Notes under the pieces: generated by a model
Told to the model about the DNA's origin: nothing
Database searches by the model: none
Seen by the model: only the letters and a program-made list of their open reading frames with translations
Part shown: piece after piece, positions 51,750-61,135 of the stretch
Position numbering within the stretch: position 1 is the stretch's first letter
How the letters are laid out: each line of letters begins with the position of its first letter
From: Candidatus Tumulicola sp.
GTDB taxonomy: Bacteria; Vulcanimicrobiota; Vulcanimicrobiia; Vulcanimicrobiales; Vulcanimicrobiaceae
DNA: 64,000 bases
Reading direction: 5' to 3'
NCBI GenBank assembly: GCA_036490475.1
Contig: DASXDT010000006.1
Location: forward strand, 310,001-374,000
Position numbers and translations under genes: made by a program

Positions 51750-52801
51750 GGATGCGGAACCTCGCACGACTCGAATGCAAAACTGTACAGCCCCAGTCCG
51801 TATTGCTGTGGGGACAGGCGCAGCTCGTATTGGCCGAATGCGGGGTTCGCAACGAGATCGTAGGCGCGCGCGGCATCGACGATTACGAACGACTGGCCCG
51901 CGGAATCGAAGCGAATGTCGCTGCCGGCGTCGGCGCGCGACAACGGGCGTCCGTTCTGCGTCACGTCGACGTGAATCGCGCTGCCATTTTCAGGTTTCAT
52001 GACGGCGACCACTTGGATCGCGTGATAGGCCAGCGCCGCCGAATCGCTAGGGGCGGTGGTGACGACCGCGTCGGACGAACGCTTCCAATAGCCTTGCAGA
52101 TACAAACGGCCATCGACGTGGTGTGCGCTGTCGAGATATTGGTTCTCGCCGCCGGGCTGCTCGAACGCGCCGGCGTTTGCGACCGGAACGTGCTTCACGA
52201 TCAGCTCGGCAGTTTGCGGATAGCACACGGCGCCCGGTTTGTCGTAACTATCTTGGGCCAGCAGCGGAACGACCGGTGGAAGCCCGTGCACGCCGCCGGC
52301 CTCCAACAGCCGCTGGATCTCGCGTTCGGTATCCTGATAGCGCCCTTCGCCGAAAACGCTTTCGACCAGCCGCCCGCCGCGATCGTACAGATATTCGTGC
52401 GGCCAGCCGTCGTTGCGATATTGATTCCAAATTGCGAGGTTCGCATCCATCACTACCGGCCATCCGATGTCCAATCGGCGGACGGCAGCTTGGACGTTGA
52501 CGGGTTGCGCCGAAAAATCGAACTCGGGTGTGTGGACGCCGACGATCGTAAAGCCGTACTTCGCGTAGCGTTTGTACCACTCGCGCAAATATGGCAACGT
52601 ACGCAAGCAGTTGACGCACGTGTACTCCCAAAAGTCGACTAGCACGATCGACCCGCGCAACGAGTGCGCGTCGATGGGGCCGCTATTCAGCCAGCCGGTG
52701 TTACCCGCAAACGACTGCGGTCCGTAGGGTTCGGCGGCAGGCGAAGCAGCATACATGGATGCCGCTAGGACGAGCGCGACGACGAGTCGGCGACCCCTCA
52801 T
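51746..52801 (-). CDS. Exported thioredoxin-like protein, DipZ-type C-terminal half
   Basis: 351 residues. Signal peptide (about 1-23), then a thioredoxin fold with C62-V-N-C65 in VDFWEYTCVNCLRTLPYLREWYKRY, followed by IVGVHTPEFDF and WPHEYLYDRGGRLV. A C-terminal beta domain (residues about 200-351: YLQGYWKRSSDAVV..., QYELRLSPQQYGLGLYSFAFESC) matches DipZ-like redoxins. The membrane CcdA part is absent here, so electrons must come from elsewhere. The partner gene overlaps its end by four bases. Confidence 0.85.
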   Translation of the reverse strand: MRGRRLVVALVLAASMYAASPAAEPYGPQSFAGNTGWLNSGPIDAHSLRGSIVLVDFWEYTCVNCLRTLPYLREWYKRYAKYGFTIVGVHTPEFDFSAQPVNVQAAVRRLDIGWPVVMDANLAIWNQYRNDGWPHEYLYDRGGRLVESVFGEGRYQDTEREIQRLLEAGGVHGLPPVVPLLAQDSYDKPGAVCYPQTAELIVKHVPVANAGAFEQPGGENQYLDSAHHVDGRLYLQGYWKRSSDAVVTTAPSDSAALAYHAIQVVAVMKPENGSAIHVDVTQNGRPLSRADAGSDIRFDSAGQSFVIVDAARAYDLVANPAFGQYELRLSPQQYGLGLYSFAFESCEVPHP

Positions 52802-52850
52802 ACTTGGCTAACGATGAATGCTTGCATTGCGTGACCGCGTTCGGAAGGAG

Positions 52851-52888
52851 TGCAAACGCAAAGAGCCTTCCGCCTAAGCGGAAGGCTC
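52851..52888 (-). terminator. Hairpin terminator after receptor paralogue 2
   Basis: GAGCCTTCCGC (52863-52873) and GCGGAAGGCTC (52878-52888) form a perfect eleven-base stem with a four-base loop. On the minus strand it is followed by TTTGCGTTTGC, moderately U-rich. It lies 26 bases after the receptor stop and upstream of the redoxin gene. Confidence 0.6.
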
Positions 52889-52913
52889 TCGTGGTCAACG
52901 CTCCGTTGTGGCG

Positions 52914-55900
52914 CTAGAGACGGATCTGAGCGTTAAAGTAGACTTGGAATGGAATCGCGTTGAACAGCGGTTGATACTGCTGGTTGAATACTCCAGGGTA
53001 TCCCGCCGTTCCGTTGGCCGGATCGTGACCGGAGGCTCCGTAGAAGAATCCCGCACCCGGCTGATTGCCGACGTACGCGAAACCGTTCGGGGCGTATCCG
53101 CACACAATACCGTTCGGCTTGTACGCCGCGGTCCAATTTTCGGCCGAACCGCCGAAGCAGGTGTTGACGACGTTCGCCAACGTCGCGGTCAGTTGAATTC
53201 GCGGCGTCACTGCGTACCCGAACTGCAAGCCCATATTGAGCTGCCACGGTTCGCGGAACTGCGTTAAGCCGTCGAAGTTACCCGTCTGCGGATCGGGAAT
53301 CGCGAGATATCCCGAGGTGACCGCACCCGAAAAACCGCAGGACTGGTAGTTGGCATACCCTTTGTATGGTGCACCGATGCCCGCGACGCCGCTCTGGTTG
53401 GCCGAGCATACGCGCGGATCCAGACCGACGATCGCAAGCGGAGAACCGTAGGTCGTGCCTTCGTTGAGAATGGCGTTCACCGTCGCCGTGAAGCGATCGT
53501 GCTTGAAGTTCAAGAAGCCGGTGAACACGTTGGGTGAGATGGCCGAGGACGTTACCGTATCCGGCGACGACTGCGGCGGGTTGTTCGCGTACGTATCGTA
53601 CCAACCGTTGCGATCAAGCGTACCTTGGAGCGAGTCCCCGTAGTACGGATTCGCGATCGGTTGTTGCTTCGCTCCACAAACGCCGTTTTGCGACCCTCCG
53701 TTGCTTCCATTTGGGCCTTTCCCGTTGGTGCAATACCAGGGAGAACCGCCGCCTGCTTTGGTGAGACCGTTGAACGCCGTGATGTATCCGTTGATCACGT
53801 CGATGGCGTTCGAACCGTTCGCCAACGTACTGTATTTGATTTTCGCGTTGGTGTAGGTGTAGCTGAGCTGACCCGACAGACCGTTGCGTGACGGGTCGCC
53901 TTTTTGAATGGCGAGCTCGACACCTTCGGTGCGCTGCGTCGCGGCGTTAATCGCCGAGGCGAAGCTTCCGCCCAACGATACCGTCACGAGCTGGTTGGTC
54001 GTGTATCGATAGAATGGCGACAGCTTGAGCGTGACGTCCGTTCCCTTCAGATGCTCTTCGAACGACAAGTCGTAGTTGTTCGAAACCTGCACGGGATTGT
54101 CGTGGTTCGGCGTGTCGAATCCGAGCCCCCAGAAGTGCGTGAAGTCGAACTTCGCGGCCCCCAGGCCCGATGCGTTGAGGTACTGCTCGTACGCGGTTTG
54201 CGTCGGTTGCGTGTACCGGCCGTAGCTGAAACGAACGACGGTGTTCGGATCGAATGTGTACGTCCCGCCGACGCGCGGCGACCATTCGGGATGTGAGAAA
54301 CCGTTAACGCCTTGGTTGGTGTACAGCATGCTTCCGTTCTTACCGTTCGGATGCAGCGCTTGTTTGCCGGACGGGGCGATGAGCGGTGAACCACCCGATT
54401 CGTAACACAATCCGGGCTTTTCGGCGGATCCGCTATTCGGAGCGATCACCGGGCCGGCTTGGCTCGGCGGCGATCCGAGCGGCACTTGCACGAGAATCGG
54501 CTGTCCCGTACCCGGATCGTAACAATAGGCGTTGGCCGCTTGCGCGAACCAGAAGTTGTTCTCGGCAGTGTCCGTATTCTGGAGATCGTAAACGTAACTT
54601 TCGAAACGAACGCCGAGGTTGAGGTCGAGTTTATCGTTCGGACGAAACTCGTCTTGGAGCGCCGCCGACGAAAACTGCGGTTGCACCTCGTTGATCGTAC
54701 CGTAGCCTTGCGGCACGGTAACGATGAAGTTCGCGTTGGCCGCGCAAGCAGGCGAATTTTTCGGAAGATTCGCGCAGGCGCTTCCGCCGCTCCACGTCGA
54801 TGGCGTCGGGTTCGAGTACGATCCCGCTGTGCCATTCTCGAGGCAGTTAGATAACGCTCCGGAGCCTGCGTCGTAGCACTGACCGTTGGCGCCCACCAAG
54901 TTCGTCACATTGCCCGGTGCGGCGTACCATTGGTTGTTCCAGCGCGTTACATTCGCCGTCGTGTAGTTGCCGGTGAAGGTCAACAAGTTTTGCGCGTTGA
55001 CCTGATCTGCCGCCTGCAGTTGAAGTCCGCGCGTATGCGAGCTCAACTCGTAATCGGGCGACGGATAATCGGCGCCGGTGCTGAGGTAGCCATATCCGGT
55101 CACGAATTGGCCGGCGAAATTGGCCGACGACATGAGCCAGTCGGAATAGAACGTATAGCCGAGCAATCGCACGTAGGCGTTCGAACCGATATTCTTCTGG
55201 TATTGCAGCTTGATGATCGAACCGTCGTTCCACGTGGTATCGAGGTTCGTCGGCGAGATGCCCGCACCGGGACTGTGTTGGACTTGGCTCGGTGCGAAAT
55301 ACGTCGTCGATCCGACACCAGTGGCGCTCTGACCGAACGTCGTGCCGGGATTAAAGATCGTCGTGTCGGCGTAGCGCAGCGGAGATCCGCCGGTCGTCGC
55401 GCACGCGCCCGGACCGAACAGCACCGCGTTGTATCCGCACAAGTTGCTATACGGCCCATTGAGACCGTTATATGCTCCCGCGCCGAAGGCTTCGGCGTAT
55501 CCGCTGGGTCCGCCCCAGCCGGCGAGGTTGCTGTTTAAGAAACCTAAACCGCCCTGTTGATCGATCGAGCCACCGAACTCTTGGTGATATCCAAAGTTGT
55601 AAAACAACGCTTGGATATCATCGCGGCCGGCATCGCCATGATGGGGGATGCCGAAGTGGAGGTTGATGATGTTCTCACGATCTTGCGTCACCAACGGCGT
55701 GCCCAGAAAGCCCGAGCCCGCCCATGGTGCGTAGGAGTTACAAACGGGGATGATGTTTACCGATGCGCCCTTAGGCGGCCCGTTGGGCGTACACGTCGAG
55801 TACGGACCGTTTCCGTAGTCGGTGAATACACCGGCGATCGGGTTGAAGTCCGACGAAAAGATTCCGTCTGGACCGCTGCCGTCGGTCGGAATCCCGGCAC

Positions 55901-56819
55901 CGTTATTGTTGTCGATCGTGTTGTACGTTTGATTGTTGCCTTGGATGCCGACGTACCACGAGAACAAACGATCGGGCGTCGCGCCGCCGGCTTCGACGCC
56001 GGCCTTATGATAGAAGCCCGGCGTACCGATGCCGAGATTTGCTTGCGCATACCCCGGGAACGTGCCGGTCTTAATCACCTGGTTGACGTAGCCGCCGAGC
56101 GTTGCCGACGAGCCGCCGGCAGGCGAGCCGCCGGTGTACACTTCGGTCTCTTGCGAGCCTAAGTTTGAAAGCGATTGGCCGTTATAGTTGTCGAACGCGC
56201 GGTTGACGGGGATCCCGTCGTACTCGTAGCCGACTTGACTGTACGCCGAACCGCGAATGTAGTAGACCTGGCCGAAGCCATACATGCCGATCTGCGACGT
56301 TACGCCAGGCTGCGAATAAATCGCAGAGTAGGCGCTGTCGAGATTGTAGCCACCGCCGGTGCCTTGCACCGCTTGCTGGGTGGCGGAATTGACAGAGTAG
56401 ACGTCGGCTGTCGTACCGGATTTAACGAGGTTTCCGGACGCGGTCGACGACACGTGAACGATCGTTTTTAGGGCACCCTTTTGCACCCGCAGAGCGAGAT
56501 TTTGAGCTTGGTCGGCAAAAACGACCACGCCCGGGTTGGAGGCTGGTGCGTACCCTGGCTTGCTCACCGAAACGATGTACGTGTCGGGCGCAAGCGAGAG
56601 GAACGAAAAATGGCCGCCGCCGTCGGTGGTGGCGGTAACCGTCTGCGAAGCGGACGCGGCTTTGACCGCGGCGCCCGCGACGGGGGCTCCGGTTTCGTCG
56701 GTGACTTGGCCGCTGAGGCCGCCGGTCGTTCCCGCCAGAACCCATGTTCCCTGGACGAGGAATGCGACCAGGAGCGCAACTGCCAAACCCGCTCGACGAA
56801 GCGTGCGTGAAGTACTCAT
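52914..56819 (-). CDS. TonB-dependent receptor, CarboxypepD_reg type (paralogue 2)
   Basis: 1301 residues, close paralogue of the next gene. Signal peptide (about 1-29), CarboxypepD_reg-like domain (about 30-115: GGLSGQVTDETGAPVAGAAVKAASAS), plug (VYSVNSATQQ..., QVYYIRGSAYSQVGYEYDGIPVNRAFDNY) and barrel. Extracellular loops carry many Cys in short CxxxC-like or C...G contexts. The start ATG has a CGAGGAGC site. The C-terminus reads VYFNAQIRL. It would import an unknown ligand with TonB energy; no ligand-specific gene is beside it. Confidence 0.92.
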   Translation of the reverse strand: MSTSRTLRRAGLAVALLVAFLVQGTWVLAGTTGGLSGQVTDETGAPVAGAAVKAASASQTVTATTDGGGHFSFLSLAPDTYIVSVSKPGYAPASNPGVVVFADQAQNLALRVQKGALKTIVHVSSTASGNLVKSGTTADVYSVNSATQQAVQGTGGGYNLDSAYSAIYSQPGVTSQIGMYGFGQVYYIRGSAYSQVGYEYDGIPVNRAFDNYNGQSLSNLGSQETEVYTGGSPAGGSSATLGGYVNQVIKTGTFPGYAQANLGIGTPGFYHKAGVEAGGATPDRLFSWYVGIQGNNQTYNTIDNNNGAGIPTDGSGPDGIFSSDFNPIAGVFTDYGNGPYSTCTPNGPPKGASVNIIPVCNSYAPWAGSGFLGTPLVTQDRENIINLHFGIPHHGDAGRDDIQALFYNFGYHQEFGGSIDQQGGLGFLNSNLAGWGGPSGYAEAFGAGAYNGLNGPYSNLCGYNAVLFGPGACATTGGSPLRYADTTIFNPGTTFGQSATGVGSTTYFAPSQVQHSPGAGISPTNLDTTWNDGSIIKLQYQKNIGSNAYVRLLGYTFYSDWLMSSANFAGQFVTGYGYLSTGADYPSPDYELSSHTRGLQLQAADQVNAQNLLTFTGNYTTANVTRWNNQWYAAPGNVTNLVGANGQCYDAGSGALSNCLENGTAGSYSNPTPSTWSGGSACANLPKNSPACAANANFIVTVPQGYGTINEVQPQFSSAALQDEFRPNDKLDLNLGVRFESYVYDLQNTDTAENNFWFAQAANAYCYDPGTGQPILVQVPLGSPPSQAGPVIAPNSGSAEKPGLCYESGGSPLIAPSGKQALHPNGKNGSMLYTNQGVNGFSHPEWSPRVGGTYTFDPNTVVRFSYGRYTQPTQTAYEQYLNASGLGAAKFDFTHFWGLGFDTPNHDNPVQVSNNYDLSFEEHLKGTDVTLKLSPFYRYTTNQLVTVSLGGSFASAINAATQRTEGVELAIQKGDPSRNGLSGQLSYTYTNAKIKYSTLANGSNAIDVINGYITAFNGLTKAGGGSPWYCTNGKGPNGSNGGSQNGVCGAKQQPIANPYYGDSLQGTLDRNGWYDTYANNPPQSSPDTVTSSAISPNVFTGFLNFKHDRFTATVNAILNEGTTYGSPLAIVGLDPRVCSANQSGVAGIGAPYKGYANYQSCGFSGAVTSGYLAIPDPQTGNFDGLTQFREPWQLNMGLQFGYAVTPRIQLTATLANVVNTCFGGSAENWTAAYKPNGIVCGYAPNGFAYVGNQPGAGFFYGASGHDPANGTAGYPGVFNQQYQPLFNAIPFQVYFNAQIRL

Positions 56820-56975
56820 TGCTCCTCGATCCTTATTACAAGGGATGCACGGCGCGACGCCCCGTTCGTCGCCCCATTGGAAGGGCGAAATGTGCGCCGG
56901 CCGTTACCTGAGGAAGCGCTGAGGCCAACCGGGTTGTGACACAGGTCGACCTGCTCCCGTTGCCCGCACACAAAA

Positions 56976-57009
56976 AGCCCCCGCTCTTTCGAACGGGGGC
57001 TTTATTTTT
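56976..57009. terminator. Bidirectional terminator between receptor paralogues 2 and 3
   Basis: GCCCCCG (56977-56983) pairs with CGGGGGC (56994-57000), flanked by AAAAA on the left and TTTATTTTT on the right, so U-runs follow the stem on either strand. For the minus-strand receptor gene it lies about 30 bases past the stop. Confidence 0.8.
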
Positions 57010-57038
57010 CCGGCGCCTTCCGGCGCTAGACCAACCTG

Positions 57039-60000
57039 CTAGAGGCGGATCTGAGCGTTGAAGTACACCTGGAAGGGAAGGGCGCCGAACAGCGGTTGAT
57101 ACTGCGAGTTGAACACGCCGGGGTATCCCGCCGTGCCGTTCGCCGGATCGTGACCCGATGCTCCGTAGAAGAAGCCCGCGCCGGGCTGGTTGCCGATGTA
57201 GGTTTGGCCATTGCCGGCATAGGCGCAAACGATGTTGTTCGGGTTGTACTTCGCCGTCCAACTCTCAGCCGAACCGCCGAAGCACGTGTTCAACACGTTC
57301 GCCAGCGTCGCGGTGAGGTGGATACGCGGAGTAACATCGTACCCGAACTGCAGACCCATGTTGAGCTGCCACGGTTCGCGGAATTGGCCGACGTTGTCAA
57401 ACGTACCGGTTTGGGGATCCGGGATCGCTAAGTTGCCCGACGCAACGAACGTCGAGGGGCCGCAGGTTTGGAAGTCTGCATACCCTGCGTACTTCGAGTT
57501 GCCGGCAATGCCGGATTGATTGCCCGAACACGTACGCGGATCGAGCCCAATGATACTGAGCGGCGAACCGTATGAGGTGCCTTCGTTCAGGATCGCGTTC
57601 ACGGTTGCGGTGAACTTGTCGTGCTTGTAGTTCAAGAAACCAGCAAACACGTTGGGCGAGATTGCCGATAGCCCCTCATCCGGAGTGGCCTGCGGCGGTT
57701 CGTTCGGATAGGTATCGTACCAACCGTTGCGATCGAGCAACCCTTGCGGGCCTTCGCTGTAGTACGGGTTGGCGATCGGAGCTTGACCCGGACCGCACTG
57801 ACCGTTCGCGGACGGACCATTGCTGCCGTTCGGGCCTTTAGCGTTGGTGCAATACCACGGTGAGCCACCGCCGGCTTTGGTCAGCTTATTGAAGCCGTTG
57901 ATGTAGTTGTTGATGATGTCGATACCATTCGACCCGTTCGCCAACGTCGAATACTTAATCTTCGCGTCGGTGTAGGTGTAGCTGAACTGACCCGACAGGC
58001 CATTGCGGCTCGGATCACCTTTTTGAATGGCGAGTTCGACGCCCGAGGTTTTCTGCGTCGCCGCGTTAATCGCGGAGGCGAAGTTACCACCCAGCGAAAT
58101 CGTGACCAGCTGGTTCGTCGTCCAACGATAGAACGGCGAGAGCTTCAACGATACGTCTGTGTTCGCGAAATGCTTTTCGTACGACAGATCGTAGTTGTTG
58201 GATACCTGCACCGGGTTATCGTGATCCGGCGTGTTGAAGCCGAGTCCCCAGAAGTAGGTATAGTCAAACTTCGCAGCTCCCAAACCCGAAGCATTGCTGT
58301 ACTGTTCGTACGCAGTTTGCGTCGGTTGGGTGAAGCGGCCGTAGTTGAAGCGCAGCACGTCGTTCGGATCGAACGAGTAGGTGCCGCCGATACGAGGCGA
58401 CCATTCCGGATGCGAGAAACCCGTCGCACCTTGGTTGGTGTACAGCTGGCTTCCATTCTTACCGTTCGGATGGCGGGCCTGAATGCCCGACGGCGAGATA
58501 TACGGCGTGCCATCGCCATTGTAGCAAAGTCCGGCAGTCTCGCCGGCACCGGAATTCGGAAGGATCTGCGGGCCTAAGGAGCCTGGAGAAGATCCGGGAG
58601 TGATATTCTGCAGAATCGGTTGCCCGGTTTTCGGGTCGTAGCAATACGCATTCGCGGCTTGGTTGAACCAGAAGTTAAACTCCGGGTTTACCGTGTTGCC
58701 GAGATCGTAGACGTAACTTTCGAAGCGAACGCCGGCGTTGATGTCCCATTTGTCTCCGGGACGCCATTCATCCGTCAGCGCGAGCGACGAGAACTGCGGT
58801 TGCACCGTGTTCAGTGTTCCGTAACCTTGCGGCACGGTCACTTGGAAGGAGGCACCCGCGGCGCAGGCGGGTGATCCAGCAATACCGTTTGCCGGAGCAC
58901 ATGCACTGTTGGTTGTCCAGCCTTGGGTTGGGCCACCGTTGCCGATACCCGTTCCAGCGCCCGTGTATCCGCCCGCAGTAGAACCAAGTAAACAGTTCGA
59001 CTGCGCGCCCGACGACCAGTTGTAACATTGGCCGTTTTTCCCGATGAGGTTCGTCACGTTACCGGGAGCGGAATAGAACTGGTTGTTCCAGCGCACGACC
59101 GTCGCGGTCGTGTAGTTGCCGGTGAACGAAATTAAGTTCTGAGCGTTGATCTGGTCCGATGCTTGTAACTGAACACCACGAGTGTGCGTGTCCAGTTCGT
59201 AGTCCGGAGCCGGATAGTCCGCACCGGTCGTGCCGTATCCGTATCCGCTGAAACCTTCGCCCGCAACGTTCGCGTTGGACTGTAGCCAGTCGGAGTAGGA
59301 GGAGTATCCCATAATACGGACGTACGCGCTCGAGCCGAAGTTCTTTTGATACTGCAGCTTGATGATGGACGCGTCGTTCCACGTGGTGTCCGTATTGCTC
59401 GGCGAAATTGTGGTTCCCGCCGCGTAGGAGCCTTGGCTGGGCGCCAGGTAGCGCGTCGCCTGCGCCGTCGCAGCGTTCTGTCCGAACGCCGTTCCGGGCT
59501 GGAAGATCTGCGTGTCGTAGTACTTCAGCGTGGATGCTCCGAAACCGCACCCTTCGCTAATGCCGAACTCGGCAAGTACCGCGTTGTAACCGCACAAGTT
59601 GCTGTACGGTCCGTTTTCGCGAGCGTACGGGCCGACTCCGAAATCCTGTTCGGCAATGCCGTTCGGACCGCCCCAGCCGGAGAGATTGCTGTTCAACGTC
59701 GCGAGTCCACCCTGCTGAGCGATGTTGCCACCGAAGTCTTGATGGTAGGCGAAGTTGTAGAACAGCGCTTGCACGTCGTCACGGCCCGCGTCGTTCTTAT
59801 GCGGGATGCCGAAGTGGAAGTTCATGACGTTTTCGCGATCTTGCGTGTCCATCGGAAGACCGAGGAAGCCGCCCTGCCACGGGATGTACGAGTTACAGAC
59901 CGGAATTCCGAGCTCGCTCAGCGAGCCTTTCGGAATCTGGCCCGTGCCGTTATTTCCGGCACCGCCGCACGTCGACCATGGGCCGTTATAGTATGAGGTG

Positions 60001-60992
60001 AATAGGCCGGCCACCGGATTGAAGAACGAGTTGAAGATGCCGTACTGGCTGCTTCCATCGTTTGCAATGCCCGCGCCGTCGCTGTTGTCAATCGTGCGAT
60101 ACGACTGATCGGAACCTTGGAAACCGACATACCATGAGAAGAGACGATCCGGGGTCGCACCACCGGCTTCAACGCCGGCTTTATGGTAGAAGCCCGGCGT
60201 TCCAAGACCGAAGTTGCCCTGGGCATAGCCCGGGAACGTACCGGTCTTGATGACCTGGTTGATGTAACCGGCCAACGTCGCCGACGTGCCGCTGGCGGGC
60301 GAACCGCCGGTGTACACTTCGGTTTCTTGCGAGCCTAAGCTCGAAAGCGAGTTGGCGTTGTAGTTATCGAAGGCACGGTTGACGGGGACACCGTCATACT
60401 CGTAACCGACTTGGCTGTAGGACGAGCCGCGGATGTAGTACACCTGGCCGAAGCCGTAGTTACCGATCTGCGACGTGACGCCCGGCTGCGAGTAAATCGC
60501 AGAGTAGGCGCTGTCCAGGTTATAGCCGCCGCCGCTGCCCATCACCGTTTGTTGGGTCGCGGAGTTGACGGAATAGACGTCGGCCGTGGTGCCCGATTTT
60601 ACCAGGCTTCCGGCTGCCGTTGCCGCCACGTGCGCGATTTGACGAAGACCCTTCGGTAACCGAAGAGCCAACGTTTGCGATTGGTCGGCGAAAACTGATA
60701 CACCCGGATAGCTATTCGGGTTGTAGCCTTGCTTGGTTACCGTCACGACGTACGTGTCGGGAGCAAGCGAAATGAATGAGAAGTGTCCGCCGCCGTCTGT
60801 GGTAGCAGTGGCCGTTTGCGAAGCCGAGGTGACCTTTACGGCCGCACCTGCGACTGGAGCTCCGGTTTCATCCGATACCTGACCGCTTAAGCTGCCCGTC
60901 GTTCCCGCCAGTACCCATGTTGCCTGGGCGAGAAAGGCGACGAGCAGCGCTACGGCCATGACGACGTGACGGAGGGTCCGTGAAGTCTTCAT
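57039..60992 (-). CDS. TonB-dependent receptor, CarboxypepD_reg type (paralogue 3)
   Basis: 1317 residues. Layout is the same as paralogue 2 and the sequence is very similar over the full length (for example QVYYIRGSSYSQVGYEYDGVPVNRAFDNY and the shared C-terminus VYFNAQIRL), including at the DNA level at the 3' end. About 15 Cys lie in the barrel loops, which is unusual for these receptors. ATG follows a GAGGG site. Differences cluster in the extracellular loops, so the copies may bind different ligands. It arose by tandem duplication. Confidence 0.92.
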   Translation of the reverse strand: MKTSRTLRHVVMAVALLVAFLAQATWVLAGTTGSLSGQVSDETGAPVAGAAVKVTSASQTATATTDGGGHFSFISLAPDTYVVTVTKQGYNPNSYPGVSVFADQSQTLALRLPKGLRQIAHVAATAAGSLVKSGTTADVYSVNSATQQTVMGSGGGYNLDSAYSAIYSQPGVTSQIGNYGFGQVYYIRGSSYSQVGYEYDGVPVNRAFDNYNANSLSSLGSQETEVYTGGSPASGTSATLAGYINQVIKTGTFPGYAQGNFGLGTPGFYHKAGVEAGGATPDRLFSWYVGFQGSDQSYRTIDNSDGAGIANDGSSQYGIFNSFFNPVAGLFTSYYNGPWSTCGGAGNNGTGQIPKGSLSELGIPVCNSYIPWQGGFLGLPMDTQDRENVMNFHFGIPHKNDAGRDDVQALFYNFAYHQDFGGNIAQQGGLATLNSNLSGWGGPNGIAEQDFGVGPYARENGPYSNLCGYNAVLAEFGISEGCGFGASTLKYYDTQIFQPGTAFGQNAATAQATRYLAPSQGSYAAGTTISPSNTDTTWNDASIIKLQYQKNFGSSAYVRIMGYSSYSDWLQSNANVAGEGFSGYGYGTTGADYPAPDYELDTHTRGVQLQASDQINAQNLISFTGNYTTATVVRWNNQFYSAPGNVTNLIGKNGQCYNWSSGAQSNCLLGSTAGGYTGAGTGIGNGGPTQGWTTNSACAPANGIAGSPACAAGASFQVTVPQGYGTLNTVQPQFSSLALTDEWRPGDKWDINAGVRFESYVYDLGNTVNPEFNFWFNQAANAYCYDPKTGQPILQNITPGSSPGSLGPQILPNSGAGETAGLCYNGDGTPYISPSGIQARHPNGKNGSQLYTNQGATGFSHPEWSPRIGGTYSFDPNDVLRFNYGRFTQPTQTAYEQYSNASGLGAAKFDYTYFWGLGFNTPDHDNPVQVSNNYDLSYEKHFANTDVSLKLSPFYRWTTNQLVTISLGGNFASAINAATQKTSGVELAIQKGDPSRNGLSGQFSYTYTDAKIKYSTLANGSNGIDIINNYINGFNKLTKAGGGSPWYCTNAKGPNGSNGPSANGQCGPGQAPIANPYYSEGPQGLLDRNGWYDTYPNEPPQATPDEGLSAISPNVFAGFLNYKHDKFTATVNAILNEGTSYGSPLSIIGLDPRTCSGNQSGIAGNSKYAGYADFQTCGPSTFVASGNLAIPDPQTGTFDNVGQFREPWQLNMGLQFGYDVTPRIHLTATLANVLNTCFGGSAESWTAKYNPNNIVCAYAGNGQTYIGNQPGAGFFYGASGHDPANGTAGYPGVFNSQYQPLFGALPFQVYFNAQIRL

Positions 60993-61024
60993 TCTGTTCC
61001 CTCAATCAGTTGTGCTGTGGTCGC

Positions 61025-61067
61025 ATCAAAAAAGGAGGCGAAGCGGCAAAAATCCTCAGCCGCCTCC
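61025..61067 (-). terminator. Hairpin with T-run between sucD and receptor paralogue 3
   Basis: On the minus strand GGAGGCG (61061-61067) pairs with CGCCTCC (61034-61040), with a further GC/GCCGC pairing inside, and is followed by TTTTTTGATG. It lies about 70 bases after the sucD stop and only about 35 bases before the receptor ATG. It can therefore be the sucD terminator or an attenuator in the receptor leader. Confidence 0.6.
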
Positions 61068-61135
61068 CTGTTTGATGTGAAGCGGCACTTTTTCGTTGGT
61101 GACTTACGTTCCTTTAAGAATGCTGAGGAGAGCCG

